Shown here piece after piece: positions 47,035-55,368 of a stretch of 64,000 bases of DNA. The notes beneath the pieces are model-generated. The model saw only the letters and a list, made by a program, of their open reading frames with translations, did not search any database and was not told where the DNA came from. Each line of letters opens with the position of its first letter. The stretch's first letter is position 1. The stretch comes from Pseudarthrobacter sulfonivorans (GTDB lineage Bacteria; Actinomycetota; Actinomycetes; Actinomycetales; Micrococcaceae): NCBI RefSeq assembly GCF_024391045.1, contig NZ_JANFCZ010000004.1, positions 1 to 64,000 on the forward strand, given 5' to 3'. The translations under genes and the position numbers were made by a program.

Positions 47035-47763
47035 GTGAACCACAACAACACGCGACGCGAACGATGGGTTGCACTTCTGGCGGCACTAACGTTCATCTTC
47101 GGATTTGGCGTCGTGGTCGGAAACATCGGATTCCGGGTTGACGCCGGAGCCCTTGGGAACGTCTACGGCGTAAGACCGCACCAGTGGGGAGTCTTGCTGT
47201 CCGGATTCTTCGGCTCCGTGGCCGGCGGAGCCGTGGCTGTCTGGGTCCTAAGAAGGACCATCGAACATCAAGAAGCTAACCATCAACTTCAGCTAGGGCA
47301 GGCTGCAGACCTCCATGCGAAGCAACTAAGACAGGCCCAAGACCTCCACTCCGATCAGCTATCGGCTCATCAAACAGAAGCGACCAGGGAACGGTCACAC
47401 ACCGCTGCTGCGACCCTCATGTCCGGCTTGTGGCTCGTCAACAGGACATCTAAAACGTCCCCGGACGAGATGCGACAGCAGATTGACTCCATAATTCTTG
47501 CTGCCCACACCCTCCGGCTTGAACATCAGCATGATGTGCTTGCTCAGGCGCTGATGGCGATGCTTGGCGAGCTTGAGGCCTCCCCCGAGGTGGTCGCTGC
47601 AAGTGAACCCGCTCGGAAAAAGTTGCTGCAGATTACGGGAAAGGTTTCCGCGGCAGTTATTGTCTGGTTTCAATCAGACTCCTCTGAGGGCCGGGAACGG
47701 GCGCTGATGTCCGTCCGTCAGGCCGAGATCGATATACGGAATTTGGTGGCTGCCAGCGCCTGA
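47035..47763 (+). CDS. Hypothetical two-TM protein with coiled coil
   Basis: 242 aa from GTG 47035 (TTG 47029 in frame). Two membrane helices lie at about residues 11-30 and 50-72. The middle (about 75-125) is strongly helical and contains an imperfect tandem repeat, QAADLHAKQLR then QAQDLHSDQLS, rich in Gln and His. The C-terminal half is a soluble helical region (MRQQIDSIILAAHTLRLEHQ). Codon use looks normal but it is less GC-biased than the core genes. No family recognised. Proteins of this layout occur on integrated elements. Confidence 0.7.
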   Translation: MNHNNTRRERWVALLAALTFIFGFGVVVGNIGFRVDAGALGNVYGVRPHQWGVLLSGFFGSVAGGAVAVWVLRRTIEHQEANHQLQLGQAADLHAKQLRQAQDLHSDQLSAHQTEATRERSHTAAATLMSGLWLVNRTSKTSPDEMRQQIDSIILAAHTLRLEHQHDVLAQALMAMLGELEASPEVVAASEPARKKLLQITGKVSAAVIVWFQSDSSEGRERALMSVRQAEIDIRNLVAASA

Positions 47764-47925
47764 CGTAGTCCCGGGGGGTATTTTTCGCTATGCCTGGGGT
47801 GCGAGAAACCGTGCCCCGAGGAGGGTCCTCCCCCACCCCCGTTTTTTGGGGTCAGGGGATGAGGAAAAGTCTTATCCGGGTTATCCACAGTCACCATAGC
47901 CGACTGGTTTTGAGGGGTTTTGCTT
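47764..47925. other. Intergenic region with G/C runs and a DnaA-box-like site
   Basis: Contains CCCCCACCCCCG followed by TTTTTTGGGG (47830-47850) and a perfect TTATCCACA at 47881-47889, with a related TTATCCGGG at 47872-47880. It lies next to the HNH gene end. No gene seen. Confidence 0.4.
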
Positions 47926-48210
47926 TCAGAACGGTCGCGGTTTTGGTGCCGGGCGGTTCCCTTTGGATTGATTGCACTTCCGACAGCACACTTGGAGGTT
48001 GTCGAGCGGGTCTTGGCCGTCGTTGGCGTGTGCATAGACGTGGTCGGGCTCTGCGCTCGCTGGTGTCCGGCTCATAAGGTAGTCGAGCTTGACCTTGCAG
48101 TAGGGGCAGCGCTCGATGCCTTGGGCTTGGCGAGATGGAGTGCGCGCTTCCGGACTTTCTTCCATTGGGAGGTGCCGGTGCGTGATGTGGCCGGTAGACT
48201 CACCTGCCAT
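47926..48210 (-). CDS. HNH endonuclease (phage type)
   Basis: 94 aa from ATG 48210; the frame stays open to 48417 but that part overlaps the divergent gene. The zinc-binding pair is CPYC and CRKC, and the HNH core is AEPDHVYAHANDGQDPLDNLQ with CNQSKG following. Short HNH nucleases of this kind lie next to terminase genes or at the genome ends of actinophages, where they aid packaging. No terminase is visible, so this is probably a remnant. No RBS precedes the ATG. Confidence 0.8.
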   Translation of the reverse strand: MAGESTGHITHRHLPMEESPEARTPSRQAQGIERCPYCKVKLDYLMSRTPASAEPDHVYAHANDGQDPLDNLQVCCRKCNQSKGNRPAPKPRPF

Positions 48211-48231
48211 GGGACTGAAGGAGTTACTTTG

Positions 48232-48408
48232 ATGAGCAGCGACTCTAGGCTGATGAAGGATTACCATGAGGCAAACGCCCTCCGTGAAGCATGGGCGGCG
48301 GCCGGCAACAATCCATGCGATCACCCAGACTTCACGGCAGAGGTCCTCTTCGCCAGTCGAACCGGTGACGAATTCTGCACGACGTGCGGGTTTAACCGCC
48401 GCAAGTAG
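48232..48408 (+). CDS. Small Cys-rich (zinc-ribbon-like) protein, 58 aa
   Basis: 58 aa from ATG 48232, with AAGGAG 7-9 nt upstream. The sequence reads as a real protein: an acidic helical N-terminus (DYHEANALREAWAAAG), then a Cys-His pair (CDHPDF) and CTTCG near the end (EFCTTCGFNRR). These could bind one zinc ion. It is divergent from the HNH gene, the two starts being only 21 bp apart. Function unknown; small zinc proteins of this type are frequent phage cargo. Confidence 0.7.
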   Translation: MSSDSRLMKDYHEANALREAWAAAGNNPCDHPDFTAEVLFASRTGDEFCTTCGFNRRK

Positions 48409-48543
48409 ATCCAACACTCTCCTGCATGGAGACCGCAGGCCTGTACCGGGCAGGTTCCCAAAGTGCGGTCCAAGACAATCCCTCGTTCCCTATGGACGGC
48501 CGCCGTTCGCGATGGTTAGTCGGCGTGCCCCTGGCCGTTCAGC

Positions 48544-48921
48544 CTAGCTTCCTACCCGTACCCACTGGAAGTAGGAGGAGAGCAATACAACGAGTGCCCC
48601 TAGGAAGAGGAGCCCGAGTCCGAGACGTTCTGCGAATGATTCCTTGCGTGTCGGTTCGGCCTTGGCCTCAAGAATTTCCACTCTGAGAAGGATCTCTGCT
48701 TCTTCCCACTGCGGCGTTTCGGGCAGGACTTGGTCGCCTCGTTGCAGGAAGGATTGCTCTTGAATGGCATCCCTGCGTTTTAGGAACATCACATTGCGTA
48801 GGCCAGGGCCTACGAAGCAGAGGATTGCTCCGACGATAACAAACGCAGCCCCGGCCAGGTTGAAGTTAGCGAGGACTTGCTCTTGGGCGTTGGCCCAATA
48901 CTCGGCCTGTTCTGGTGTCAT
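48544..48921 (-). CDS. Hypothetical two-TM membrane protein
   Basis: 125 aa from ATG 48921. A short acidic N-terminus (TPEQAEYWANAQEQ) precedes TM 1 (about residues 21-40, AGAAFVIVGAILCFVGPGL). A charged cytoplasmic loop follows (about 45-97, with WEEAEILLRVEILEAKAEP). TM 2 is about 98-116 and a short tail ends VRVGS. It reads as a real protein, but no family is recognised. It is part of the island and has no operon partner. Confidence 0.65.
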   Translation of the reverse strand: MTPEQAEYWANAQEQVLANFNLAGAAFVIVGAILCFVGPGLRNVMFLKRRDAIQEQSFLQRGDQVLPETPQWEEAEILLRVEILEAKAEPTRKESFAERLGLGLLFLGALVVLLSSYFQWVRVGS

Positions 48922-49028
48922 AAGTGCACTTCATTTCCCCGTCGGCGGCGCCAGCCCCAGGGCTGCACCGTGCCCGCCCCACGACGAGGGTAGCAGAGCT
49001 CCTCAGGGCGCGGTTTTCCTGACACAGT

Positions 49029-49059
49029 GAAGCCCCGGAGTGGGAGGCTCCGGGGCTTC
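49029..49059. terminator. Perfect 12-bp hairpin
   Basis: GAAGCCCCGGAG / CTCCGGGGCTTC with a 7-nt loop (TGGGAGG), lying 69 nt beyond the end of the minus-strand frame that ends at 49129. A good intrinsic terminator apart from the weak T-run. Confidence 0.65.
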
Positions 49060-49128
49060 GTAAGGTTGCGGGTGCAGCTGTTCGCTGTGACTCCAGTGTA
49101 TTGAGTTTCAGAGAAGGTTACATCCGTG

Positions 49129-49530
49129 TCATTTGCCGCGCTGTCTGCGTAGCCGGCGCCACCCACCTGGGCTCCACCTGTCGCCGAAGTGGTGGGCGAG
49201 CCCACCTCCTCCGGGTCTCGTTAATCGCGAAGGTTGGGGCTCGCGGGACTCTGCGATGCAGTCCCCGCATGCTCCTTCCTCATCGTGCTTGAAGCTAGTC
49301 GGCATGATTACTTTCACCTTCGCGCCGCACATGGCTGCGCGGTAGTCGCCTGTATCTTCGATGAAGTACGGCTCACGAAGTCTGAGTTCGCTAGCGACGG
49401 GCCTGACCGCGTGAATGATTCCAGGATCCTCGGGTACCTGCGGGCTCCTGGCGCCCGCTGACCGGTCCAAGGGATAGGCCCATCGTGTGATCCCTGCTTT
49501 GTAGGTGGAGTGTGGGCGCACGGCGCCCAA
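49129..49530 (-). CDS. Hypothetical protein with CxxC, start uncertain
   Basis: Open to GTG 49530 (133 aa), but only the part from about 49430 down reads as protein: IIHAVRPVASELRL, then YFIEDTGDYRAAMCGAKVKVIM and a CGDC knuckle (EGACGDCIAE). This pattern (Cys-Gly then CxxC after about 20 residues) is seen in many small Arthrobacter and actinophage proteins that probably bind zinc. The last about 40 residues are Gly/Arg-rich and may come from loss of the true stop. The start cannot be fixed. Confidence 0.45.
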   Translation of the reverse strand: MGAVRPHSTYKAGITRWAYPLDRSAGARSPQVPEDPGIIHAVRPVASELRLREPYFIEDTGDYRAAMCGAKVKVIMPTSFKHDEEGACGDCIAESREPQPSRLTRPGGGGLAHHFGDRWSPGGWRRLRRQRGK

Positions 49531-50092
49531 GGCGGGCGAGTAGCGGCCCTATGTCGCGACAACGGAACAGGTGTGGCCCTCCACGACGCGATGCCGGACG
49601 GGTTACAGCCTGCGGTGCTGCTGGCGTTCGCCGGGTTGCGTGTTGCTGAGGCCGTGGCGCTCTGGCCGTCTGACGTGGATTTCGGGCGCGGAATTGTGGC
49701 GCCAGCTGTTCAATGTCCGGGTGTGGAGCTCAAGACCAAGGAATCCATGACGCCCACCCTGATCCCGCAGGACCTCAGCTTTGAGCTCTCGGTGAATCAC
49801 AAAGTGGGGGAGCGCGCTCGTGACCAACGCCTGGGGCCGGGGGATCTCTCCCCACCGGCTGGAACACTATTTCCGTGAAGCGCGGGCCACGGTCAAGGAT
49901 TTTCCCTAAGGATTCCGGTTCCATGACCTCAGGCACTATTTCGCTTCGCTGCTCATGCCCAGGGCCTTGACGTGAAAGTTGCAGAAGAGCCTCAGGCACT
50001 CTTCAGCTGAGACGACGCTGGACACATACGGGCATATGTGGCCGGAGAAGGAAGACTCAGCGCGAGCGGCCGTGACCCGGCGTGCTGCGTGA
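49525..50092 (+). pseudogene. Tyrosine recombinase (phage integrase), frameshifted remnant
   Basis: Pieces of one integrase lie in order across frames: RPYVATTEQVWALHDAMPDG with a TAG (49541) just before it, LAFAGLRVAEAVAL (active Arg), DVDFGRGIV, SPHRLEHYFREARATV, RFHDLRHYFASLL (active His-x-x-Arg) and SLRHSSAETTLDTYGHMWPEKE (active Tyr), ending at TGA 50090-50092. At least three frameshifts and two stops separate them, and the N-terminal domain is missing. It is the only direct sign of the element that brought in the island. Confidence 0.85.
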
Positions 50093-50143
50093 ACGGCTGA
50101 GCTCGCGGACAGAGCGGCACGGCTGAGCACATCCGGGCACGGC

Positions 50144-50183
50144 AAAGGCCGGCCCCGGGTGGTGAAACCCGGGACCGGCCTTT
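50144..50183 (-). terminator. Terminator of glnA1
   Basis: Arms 50144-50160 and 50167-50183 pair at 16 of 17 positions (AAAGGCCGG... with ...CCGGCCTTT). On the minus strand the stem ends in a short T run, 59 nt after the glnA1 stop. Confidence 0.75.
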
Positions 50184-50241
50184 GCTGAAACGATACTTTC
50201 CGGCTGTCCGCGGTTAGGGCCGCTTCTGCCGCAAACTCATG

Positions 50242-51666
50242 CTAGACGCCGTAGTAGAGCTCGAACTCGTAGGGGTTCGGACGCAGGGACAGCGGGCGGA
50301 TCTCGTACTCGTACTTGTACTCGATCCAGGTGTCGATCAGGTCCTGGGTGAACACGCCGCCGGCCTGCAGGAACTCATTGTCCTCGCGGAGTGCCTCGAG
50401 GGCTTCTTCCAGCGATCCCGGAGCCTTGGGGATATCCTTGGCTTCCTCGGCGGGGAGCTCGTAGAGGTCCTTATCGATGGGGGCCGGCGGTTCGATGCGG
50501 TTGCGGATGCCGTCAATGCCGGCCATCAGCTGGGCAGCGAAGGCCAGGTACGGGTTGGAGGAGGGGTCCGGAGCGCGGAACTCGATGCGCTTGGCCTTCG
50601 GGTTGGAACCCGTGATCGGGATGCGGATACCGGCGGAGCGGTTGCCCTGCGAGTAGACCATGTTGACCGGGGCCTCGAAGCCCTTGACCAGGCGGCGGTA
50701 GGAGTTCACCGTCGGGTTGGTGAAGGCCAGTACGGCGTCGGCGTGCTTCAGCAGGCCGCCGATGTACCAGCGGGCAGTGTCGGACAGGCCGGCGTAACCC
50801 TTTTCGTCGTAGAACAGCGGATCGCCGTTGCTCCACAGCGACTGGTGGCAGTGCATGCCCGAGCCGTTGTCACCGAAGACCGGCTTCGGCATGAACGTCA
50901 CGGACTTGCCCCAGGCGTCAGCGGTGTTCTTGATGACGTACTTGAACTTCTGCAGGTCATCCGCGGCGTGGGTCAGCGTGGTGAACTTGTAGTTGATTTC
51001 AGCCTGGCCGGCGGAACCGACTTCGTGGTGGCTGCGCTCGACCTCAAGGCCGGCCTCGTCCAGGGCGACACACATGGCGTCGCGCAGGTCAGCCTGCTTG
51101 TCGGTGGGGGAGACGGGGAAGTAGCCGCCCTTGACGGGGGTCTTGTAGCCGAGGTTTCCGCCTTCTTCTTCGCGGCCGGAGTTCCAGTGGGCTTCTTCGG
51201 AGTCGATCTTGTAGAAGCTGCCCTCCGGGGAGGACTGGTACTGGACGTTGTCGAAGACGAAGAATTCGGCCTCGGGAGCGAAGAACGCGGTGTCGGCGAT
51301 GCCGGTGGAGGCGAGGTAGGCCTCAGCCTTTTCGGCCACGCCGCGGGGGTCGCGGTGGTACGGGTCACCGGTGCGCGGGTTCACGATGGAGAAGTTCAAC
51401 GCAAGGGTCTTTTCCATGCGGAAGGTGTCCAGGAATGCGGTGGTGACGTCCGGGATCAGCTGCATGTCGGATTCGGCAATGCCCTGGAAGCCGCGAATGG
51501 AGGACCCGTCGAAGAGCTGGCCGTTGACGAAGAAGTCAGCGTCAACGCTCTTGGCCGGCACGTTGAAGTGCTGCTGGACGCCGGGGAGGTCGGTGAAGCG
51601 GATATCGACGAATTTAACATCCTCGTCCTTGATGAACTTGAGGACTTCGTCCGCGTTCTTGAACAT
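50242..51666 (-). CDS. glnA1: Glutamine synthetase type I, GlnA1
   Basis: 474 aa from ATG 51666 with AGGAG upstream. Full-length GSI-beta: [82 protein letters not shown] and the adenylylation loop [11 protein letters not shown] with Tyr402, the target of GlnE. It condenses ammonia and glutamate to glutamine. It ends in a normal C-terminus (FELYYGV). Its separation from glnE by the island differs from the compact order common in relatives. Confidence 0.96.
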   Translation of the reverse strand: MFKNADEVLKFIKDEDVKFVDIRFTDLPGVQQHFNVPAKSVDADFFVNGQLFDGSSIRGFQGIAESDMQLIPDVTTAFLDTFRMEKTLALNFSIVNPRTGDPYHRDPRGVAEKAEAYLASTGIADTAFFAPEAEFFVFDNVQYQSSPEGSFYKIDSEEAHWNSGREEEGGNLGYKTPVKGGYFPVSPTDKQADLRDAMCVALDEAGLEVERSHHEVGSAGQAEINYKFTTLTHAADDLQKFKYVIKNTADAWGKSVTFMPKPVFGDNGSGMHCHQSLWSNGDPLFYDEKGYAGLSDTARWYIGGLLKHADAVLAFTNPTVNSYRRLVKGFEAPVNMVYSQGNRSAGIRIPITGSNPKAKRIEFRAPDPSSNPYLAFAAQLMAGIDGIRNRIEPPAPIDKDLYELPAEEAKDIPKAPGSLEEALEALREDNEFLQAGGVFTQDLIDTWIEYKYEYEIRPLSLRPNPYEFELYYGV

Positions 51667-51733
51667 CTATGCTCCTATCGCATATGTAAATATCTGGCTG
51701 CAAGCCGTCTGGTCCAGCGCAATCCGAAGGGCA

Positions 51734-51750
51734 GGGAAACAGCGTTTCCC
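51734..51750 (-). promoter_or_regulatory. Palindrome upstream of glnA1
   Basis: Perfect 7-bp inverted repeat GGGAAAC-AGC-GTTTCCC centred 76 bp before the glnA1 start. The GAAAC half resembles one unit of actinobacterial GlnR boxes. No assay or matrix supports it. Confidence 0.4.
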
Positions 51751-51915
51751 CGCTCGGGCAATTGCTTGAAACTGCTACCAACCTTATGGACATGTCATTT
51801 CCCGACAGTGTCCGCATTGTTTCGGGCAGGTTACAGAATGCCCTGCCCACGCAACGCTATCGGCTGACCACAGTGCGGTCCAGCGGGTTCCACGCCGAGT
51901 GCGGTGACGAGTCGG

Positions 51916-51921
51916 TAAGAT
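51916..51921 (+). promoter_or_regulatory. -10 hexamer of the RDD gene, probably leaderless
   Basis: TAAGAT ends 6 nt before GTG 51928. Confidence 0.5.
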
Positions 51922-51927
51922 TGGACG

Positions 51928-52365
51928 GTGGTAGATCGTAAAGACATTGGCTCCTGGCTCGCCGGTCCGGACACTTCCGGCATTTCAAAATATCCCGGCG
52001 AACGTTTGGGGTTGCCCGAATCCGGACCAGGTTCGATTGCCAGGGCGGGACGCCGCATTGTGGCCATCATGATCGACTGGGGGATCGCCCTGCTCATCAG
52101 CAACTTCGCCTTCAGTGCTGACTCGTGGGCCACACTGGCCGTTTTTGCCGCCGAACAGATGGTCTTGGTTGGCACCCTGGGCTACAGCATCGGGCACCGG
52201 ATCATGGGGATCCACGTGGTCCGGCTGGGCGGGGCGCCTGCCGGCCTGCTTGCCGGGGTGGTCCGCAGCGTGCTGCTGTGCCTTGTGATCCCTGCCGTCA
52301 TCTTCGACCCGGATCATCGCGGACTGCACGACAAAGCCATGAACACGGTTCTGGTGCGGCGCTAG
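51928..52365 (+). CDS. RDD-family membrane protein
   Basis: 145 aa from GTG 51928. A soluble N-terminus (residues 1-40, WLAGPDTSGISKYPGERLGLP) is followed by the RDD pattern ARAGRRIVAIMIDWGIALLI, with Arg and Asp in the first membrane helix. Then come GYSIGHRIMGIHVVRLGG and a last helix ending DPDHRGLHDKAMNT. About three membrane helices. The family is widespread and mostly uncharacterised; this position opposite glnA1 is conserved in actinobacteria. Confidence 0.9.
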   Translation: MVDRKDIGSWLAGPDTSGISKYPGERLGLPESGPGSIARAGRRIVAIMIDWGIALLISNFAFSADSWATLAVFAAEQMVLVGTLGYSIGHRIMGIHVVRLGGAPAGLLAGVVRSVLLCLVIPAVIFDPDHRGLHDKAMNTVLVRR

Positions 52366-52386
52366 CACCCGCCGCCGCAGGGTGTC

Positions 52387-52743
52387 CTAGACGCCTGCAG
52401 TTTCCTTGGCCTCGACGGGGTGTGCTGCCCTGTCGGTGAGGAGCCCGCGCTTCACGGCCCAGCGCTCAAAGGCGATGGTGGCAAACGGGAAGACGGCTGA
52501 AAGCCCAGCAAACAGCGCCACAGCGAAGGGCCACCGCTGGAGCCGCCACAGCGCGAGGGCCGCCATGCCGTAGCCGACGAACAGTGCGCCGTGAATTGGC
52601 CCGGCGATCTCTACTCCCAGCTCGGTGGTCTTGGCAATCCACTTGAAGTACATGCCGGTCAGCAGGGCCGCCCAGCTGAACGCCTCGGCCACCGCCAGGA
52701 TCCGGAATGTACGGATGACAACAGTCTTCAACGGCATTTTCAT
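52387..52743 (-). CDS. DUF3817 membrane protein
   Basis: 118 aa from ATG 52743, with GGAGAA upstream; GTG 52776 in frame is an alternative. Three membrane helices with the family block FRILAVAEAFSWAALLTGMYFKW (in parts), GPIHGALFVGY and ALWRLQRWPFAVALFAGLSAVFPFATIAFERWA. DUF3817 proteins are small integral membrane proteins of unknown role common in actinobacteria. It converges with the RDD gene with a 21-nt gap. Confidence 0.9.
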   Translation of the reverse strand: MKMPLKTVVIRTFRILAVAEAFSWAALLTGMYFKWIAKTTELGVEIAGPIHGALFVGYGMAALALWRLQRWPFAVALFAGLSAVFPFATIAFERWAVKRGLLTDRAAHPVEAKETAGV

Positions 52744-52787
52744 GGGCTTCTCCGATCTCAGGGTGCGTTGCGCCACGCGGGCGACAC

Positions 52788-52832
52788 AAAAAAGGCCGCC
52801 CCGGTGGCCGGCCTGAGCCGGTACCGGGGCGG
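52788..52832 (-). terminator. Intrinsic terminator of the DUF4191 gene
   Basis: Perfect 10-bp stem (CCGCCCCGGT at 52796-52805, ACCGGGGCGG at 52823-52832). On the minus strand it is followed by a run of T (52788-52793 read as A on +), 11 nt past the stop. Confidence 0.85.
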
Positions 52833-52842
52833 TTCCAGGTTC

Positions 52843-53595
52843 TTAGCGTCCGCGGTTGGGACGCGCCTTGTAGGGGTCGATTCCCTTGGGGATGGGGAGG
52901 CGGTTGCCCAGGGACGAGATGCGCTTGGACACGGCGTTGACCTCGAGCTTTGTCAGTTCGTTCTTGAGTTTGCCCATCTTCTTGGCAACCTGGCTGATGG
53001 GAACCTGGCCATCACCGCGGCCACTCTCGATCACATGGACTGTGACGTTCGGAAGGATCCGTGCCAGCCGCTTGCGCTCCGCATCGAGAAGCGGTTTGAC
53101 GCGGACGGTGGGGCCTTCGCTGACCAGGACAACGCCGGGACGGCCGATGGCGCGGAACACGGCGTCCTGGGTGCGCGGGTTGACGGCAACGGGCTGCTCT
53201 TCGGTGACCCAGCCGCGCTTGAGGGTGCCCAGGGCGGCGCCTGAGGCACCGGGCTGGTTCTCGATCTGCGCGAACGCAGCGCGCTCAGCGCGGCGGGAGA
53301 GGATCAGGGTGGCACCCAGGAGGCCCAGCGGAATGCCGATCAGCAAACCGGTGATCCAGTTTTCCAGCACAAAGCCCACGAGGAAGCTGATGGCCACAAC
53401 GCCAAGGAAGACCAGCAGCATCAGCCACGGAACCATTGGGTCATGGCGGCGGGTCATGTTAAAGACCTCGCCGATCTGCTTAAGCCGGCTGGGCTTCTTG
53501 ACCTTCGCTTCTTTCGGCTTGCGCGAGAAGAGGCCACGCTTCGGGGCGTCGCCGGCCGCCGGTGCAGTGTTACTGGAATCAGGGGATTTCGCCAT
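52843..53595 (-). CDS. DUF4191 membrane protein
   Basis: 250 aa from ATG 53595. A basic N-terminus (KRGLFSRKPKEAKVKKPSRLKQIGEVF in parts) with TRRHDP, then two close membrane helices (about residues 55-75 and 80-100). The soluble C-terminal domain includes RRAERAAFAQIENQPGASGAAL, VNPRTQDAVFRAIGRPGVVLVSEG and KLTKLEVNAVSKRISSLGNRLPIPKGIDP (in parts). The family is restricted to actinobacteria and always near lipA; its role is unknown. TAGAAT lies 10 nt before the ATG, leaving only a very short leader. Confidence 0.9.
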   Translation of the reverse strand: MAKSPDSSNTAPAAGDAPKRGLFSRKPKEAKVKKPSRLKQIGEVFNMTRRHDPMVPWLMLLVFLGVVAISFLVGFVLENWITGLLIGIPLGLLGATLILSRRAERAAFAQIENQPGASGAALGTLKRGWVTEEQPVAVNPRTQDAVFRAIGRPGVVLVSEGPTVRVKPLLDAERKRLARILPNVTVHVIESGRGDGQVPISQVAKKMGKLKNELTKLEVNAVSKRISSLGNRLPIPKGIDPYKARPNRGR

Positions 53596-53622
53596 AGTGC
53601 CTCAATTCTACGTGATTTATGA

Positions 53623-53664
53623 CCAAGGGCCGGACGCCGGAGCTTGTCCGGTGCCGGCCCTTGG
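53623..53664 (-). terminator. Hairpin after lipA
   Basis: Perfect 11-bp stem CCAAGGGCCGG (53623-53633) / CCGGCCCTTGG (53654-53664) located 19 nt past the lipA stop. No clear T-run. Confidence 0.6.
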
Positions 53665-53682
53665 GCACAACTGAATTACGGC

Positions 53683-54690
53683 TCAGGATCGTGCGGCGAG
53701 CAGTGAGCTGGCTTCCTGGCGGGTGCTGCCGGAGGACTCGATGTGCGCGAGCTCGGCGGGGATTTCCCAGCCCTTCTTCCGCATCGCGGTGGCCCAGAGC
53801 CGCCCGGCACGGTAGGAGGAACGGACCAGCGGGCCACTCATGACGCCGAGGAACCCGAGTTCGTCCGCCTCCTGCTGGAGGTCCACGAATTCCTGCGGCT
53901 TGACCCAGCGGTCCACCGGCAGGTGCCGCTCGGACGGACGCAGGTACTGGGTGATGGTGATCAGGTCACACCCTGCCTCGTGCAGGTCCCGCAACGCTTC
54001 GGAGATCTCCTCCCGGGTCTCGCCCATGCCCAGGATCAGGTTGGACTTGGTCACCATGCCCAGCTTCCGGCCCTGCGTGATCACATCCAGGGACCGCTCG
54101 TAGCGGAACGCCGGCCGGATCCGCTTGAAAATCCGGGGCACGGTCTCGACGTTGTGCGCGAAGACCTCGGGCTTGGAATCGCAGATCGCCGCGATGTTCT
54201 CGGGTTTGCCGGAGAAGTCCGGGATCAACAGCTCCACCCCGGTGCCCGGGTTCAACTCGTGGATCTTCCGGACCGTCTCCGCGTACAGCCACACGCCCTC
54301 GTCCTCGAGGTCGTCACGGGCCACACCGGTCACGGTGGCGTAGCGCAGCTGCATGGCCTGCACGCTCCGGGCCACCTTGGTGGGTTCGAACATGTCCACC
54401 GGGGAGGGCTTGCCGGTATCGATCTGGCAGAAATCACAGCGCCGGGTGCACTCGGAGCCGCCGATCAGGAACGTGGCTTCCTTGTCTTCCCAGCACTCGA
54501 AAATGTTCGGGCAGCCCGCCTCCTCACACACCGTGTGCAGGCCCTCTTTTTTGACCAGGTTCTTGAGCTGGACATACTCAGGACCCATCTGGACCTTGGC
54601 CTTGATCCACTCCGGCTTCCGCTCCACGGGGACAGCCGAGTTCCGCTGCTCAACACGCAGCAGCTTCCGGCCTTCTGGTGCCAATGTCAC
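53683..54690 (-). CDS. lipA: Lipoyl synthase
   Basis: 335 aa. Radical SAM enzyme inserting two sulphurs into octanoyl groups. Both clusters are visible: the auxiliary one in [13 protein letters not shown] and the radical SAM motif [11 protein letters not shown]. Further blocks are [25 protein letters not shown] and [14 protein letters not shown]. It starts at GTG 54690, overlapping the lipB stop by four bases. With lipB it supplies lipoate for E2 subunits such as the sucB product at the window end. Confidence 0.96.
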   Translation of the reverse strand: MTLAPEGRKLLRVEQRNSAVPVERKPEWIKAKVQMGPEYVQLKNLVKKEGLHTVCEEAGCPNIFECWEDKEATFLIGGSECTRRCDFCQIDTGKPSPVDMFEPTKVARSVQAMQLRYATVTGVARDDLEDEGVWLYAETVRKIHELNPGTGVELLIPDFSGKPENIAAICDSKPEVFAHNVETVPRIFKRIRPAFRYERSLDVITQGRKLGMVTKSNLILGMGETREEISEALRDLHEAGCDLITITQYLRPSERHLPVDRWVKPQEFVDLQQEADELGFLGVMSGPLVRSSYRAGRLWATAMRKKGWEIPAELAHIESSGSTRQEASSLLAARS

Positions 54691-55355
54691 AGGAGCGCTC
54701 CTTCGGGGTTTGCGACGAGTGCTTCTTCGTGTTTGCGGAACTCGTCCATAAACCGGTCTGCAATGTCACTGGGATTGATGGTTCTGCCGGCTTCGATGGA
54801 CATCGTGGTGACGCCGGCATCGGTAATGCCGCAGGCAATGATCTGGTCATAAGGGGCCAGATCGTTGTTGCAGTTGATGGCCACGCCGTGCATGGTGACG
54901 CCGTCCAGGACGCGGATGCCGATAGCGGCAATCTTGCGGTCCGGGCCTTTGTCATCGGCTGTGATCCATACGCCGGCGCGGCCCTTGATGCGTTCTGCAT
55001 TAATGCCGTAGTCGGCCATGACAGCGATCATGACGGCCTCGAGCCGTTCCACGTAGTCACGGATGCCGGACCGGTTCTTCAGTTTGAGGATGGGGTAGGC
55101 GATCAGTTGGCCCGGGCCGTGCCAGGTGAGCTTGCCCCCGCGGTCCACAGGGACAACGGGTGTTCCGTCCAGGGGGCGCTCGTGCTCTTCGGTGAGTTTG
55201 CCGGCCGTGTATACCGCGGCGTGTTCAAGGATGAGGACCGTGCTGGGTGCTTCAGCTGCGACGACCTTCGCATGAATTTCGCGTTGCAGGTCCCAACCGT
55301 GGATGTATTCGACCAAGTCCGGGGCGAGACCTACCTGTGAAAACTGAAGAGTCAT
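54687..55355 (-). CDS. lipB: Octanoyltransferase
   Basis: 222 aa from ATG 55355. The upstream part of the frame to 55493 crosses the promoter of the kinase gene and is excluded. Family blocks are [63 protein letters not shown] and the catalytic Cys/Lys region ACGI. It transfers octanoyl from ACP to E2/GcvH domains. TAAGCT lies 7 nt before the ATG, so the lipBA mRNA may be leaderless. Confidence 0.94.
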   Translation of the reverse strand: MTLQFSQVGLAPDLVEYIHGWDLQREIHAKVVAAEAPSTVLILEHAAVYTAGKLTEEHERPLDGTPVVPVDRGGKLTWHGPGQLIAYPILKLKNRSGIRDYVERLEAVMIAVMADYGINAERIKGRAGVWITADDKGPDRKIAAIGIRVLDGVTMHGVAINCNNDLAPYDQIIACGITDAGVTTMSIEAGRTINPSDIADRFMDEFRKHEEALVANPEGALL

Positions 55356-55362
55356 GCCTTCC

Positions 55363-55368
55363 AGCTTA
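55363..55368 (-). promoter_or_regulatory. -10 hexamer of lipBA, possibly leaderless
   Basis: Minus-strand TAAGCT followed by GGAAGGC and ATG 55355. The purine stretch could act as an RBS only if transcription began further upstream. Confidence 0.35.

Noticed and set aside
48918..49205. 95-aa minus frame ending in an ATGA overlap with the 125-aa membrane protein
   Set aside because: It reads through the perfect terminator hairpin at 49029-49059 and the Arg/Gly-rich end looks non-protein; the overlap is probably chance.
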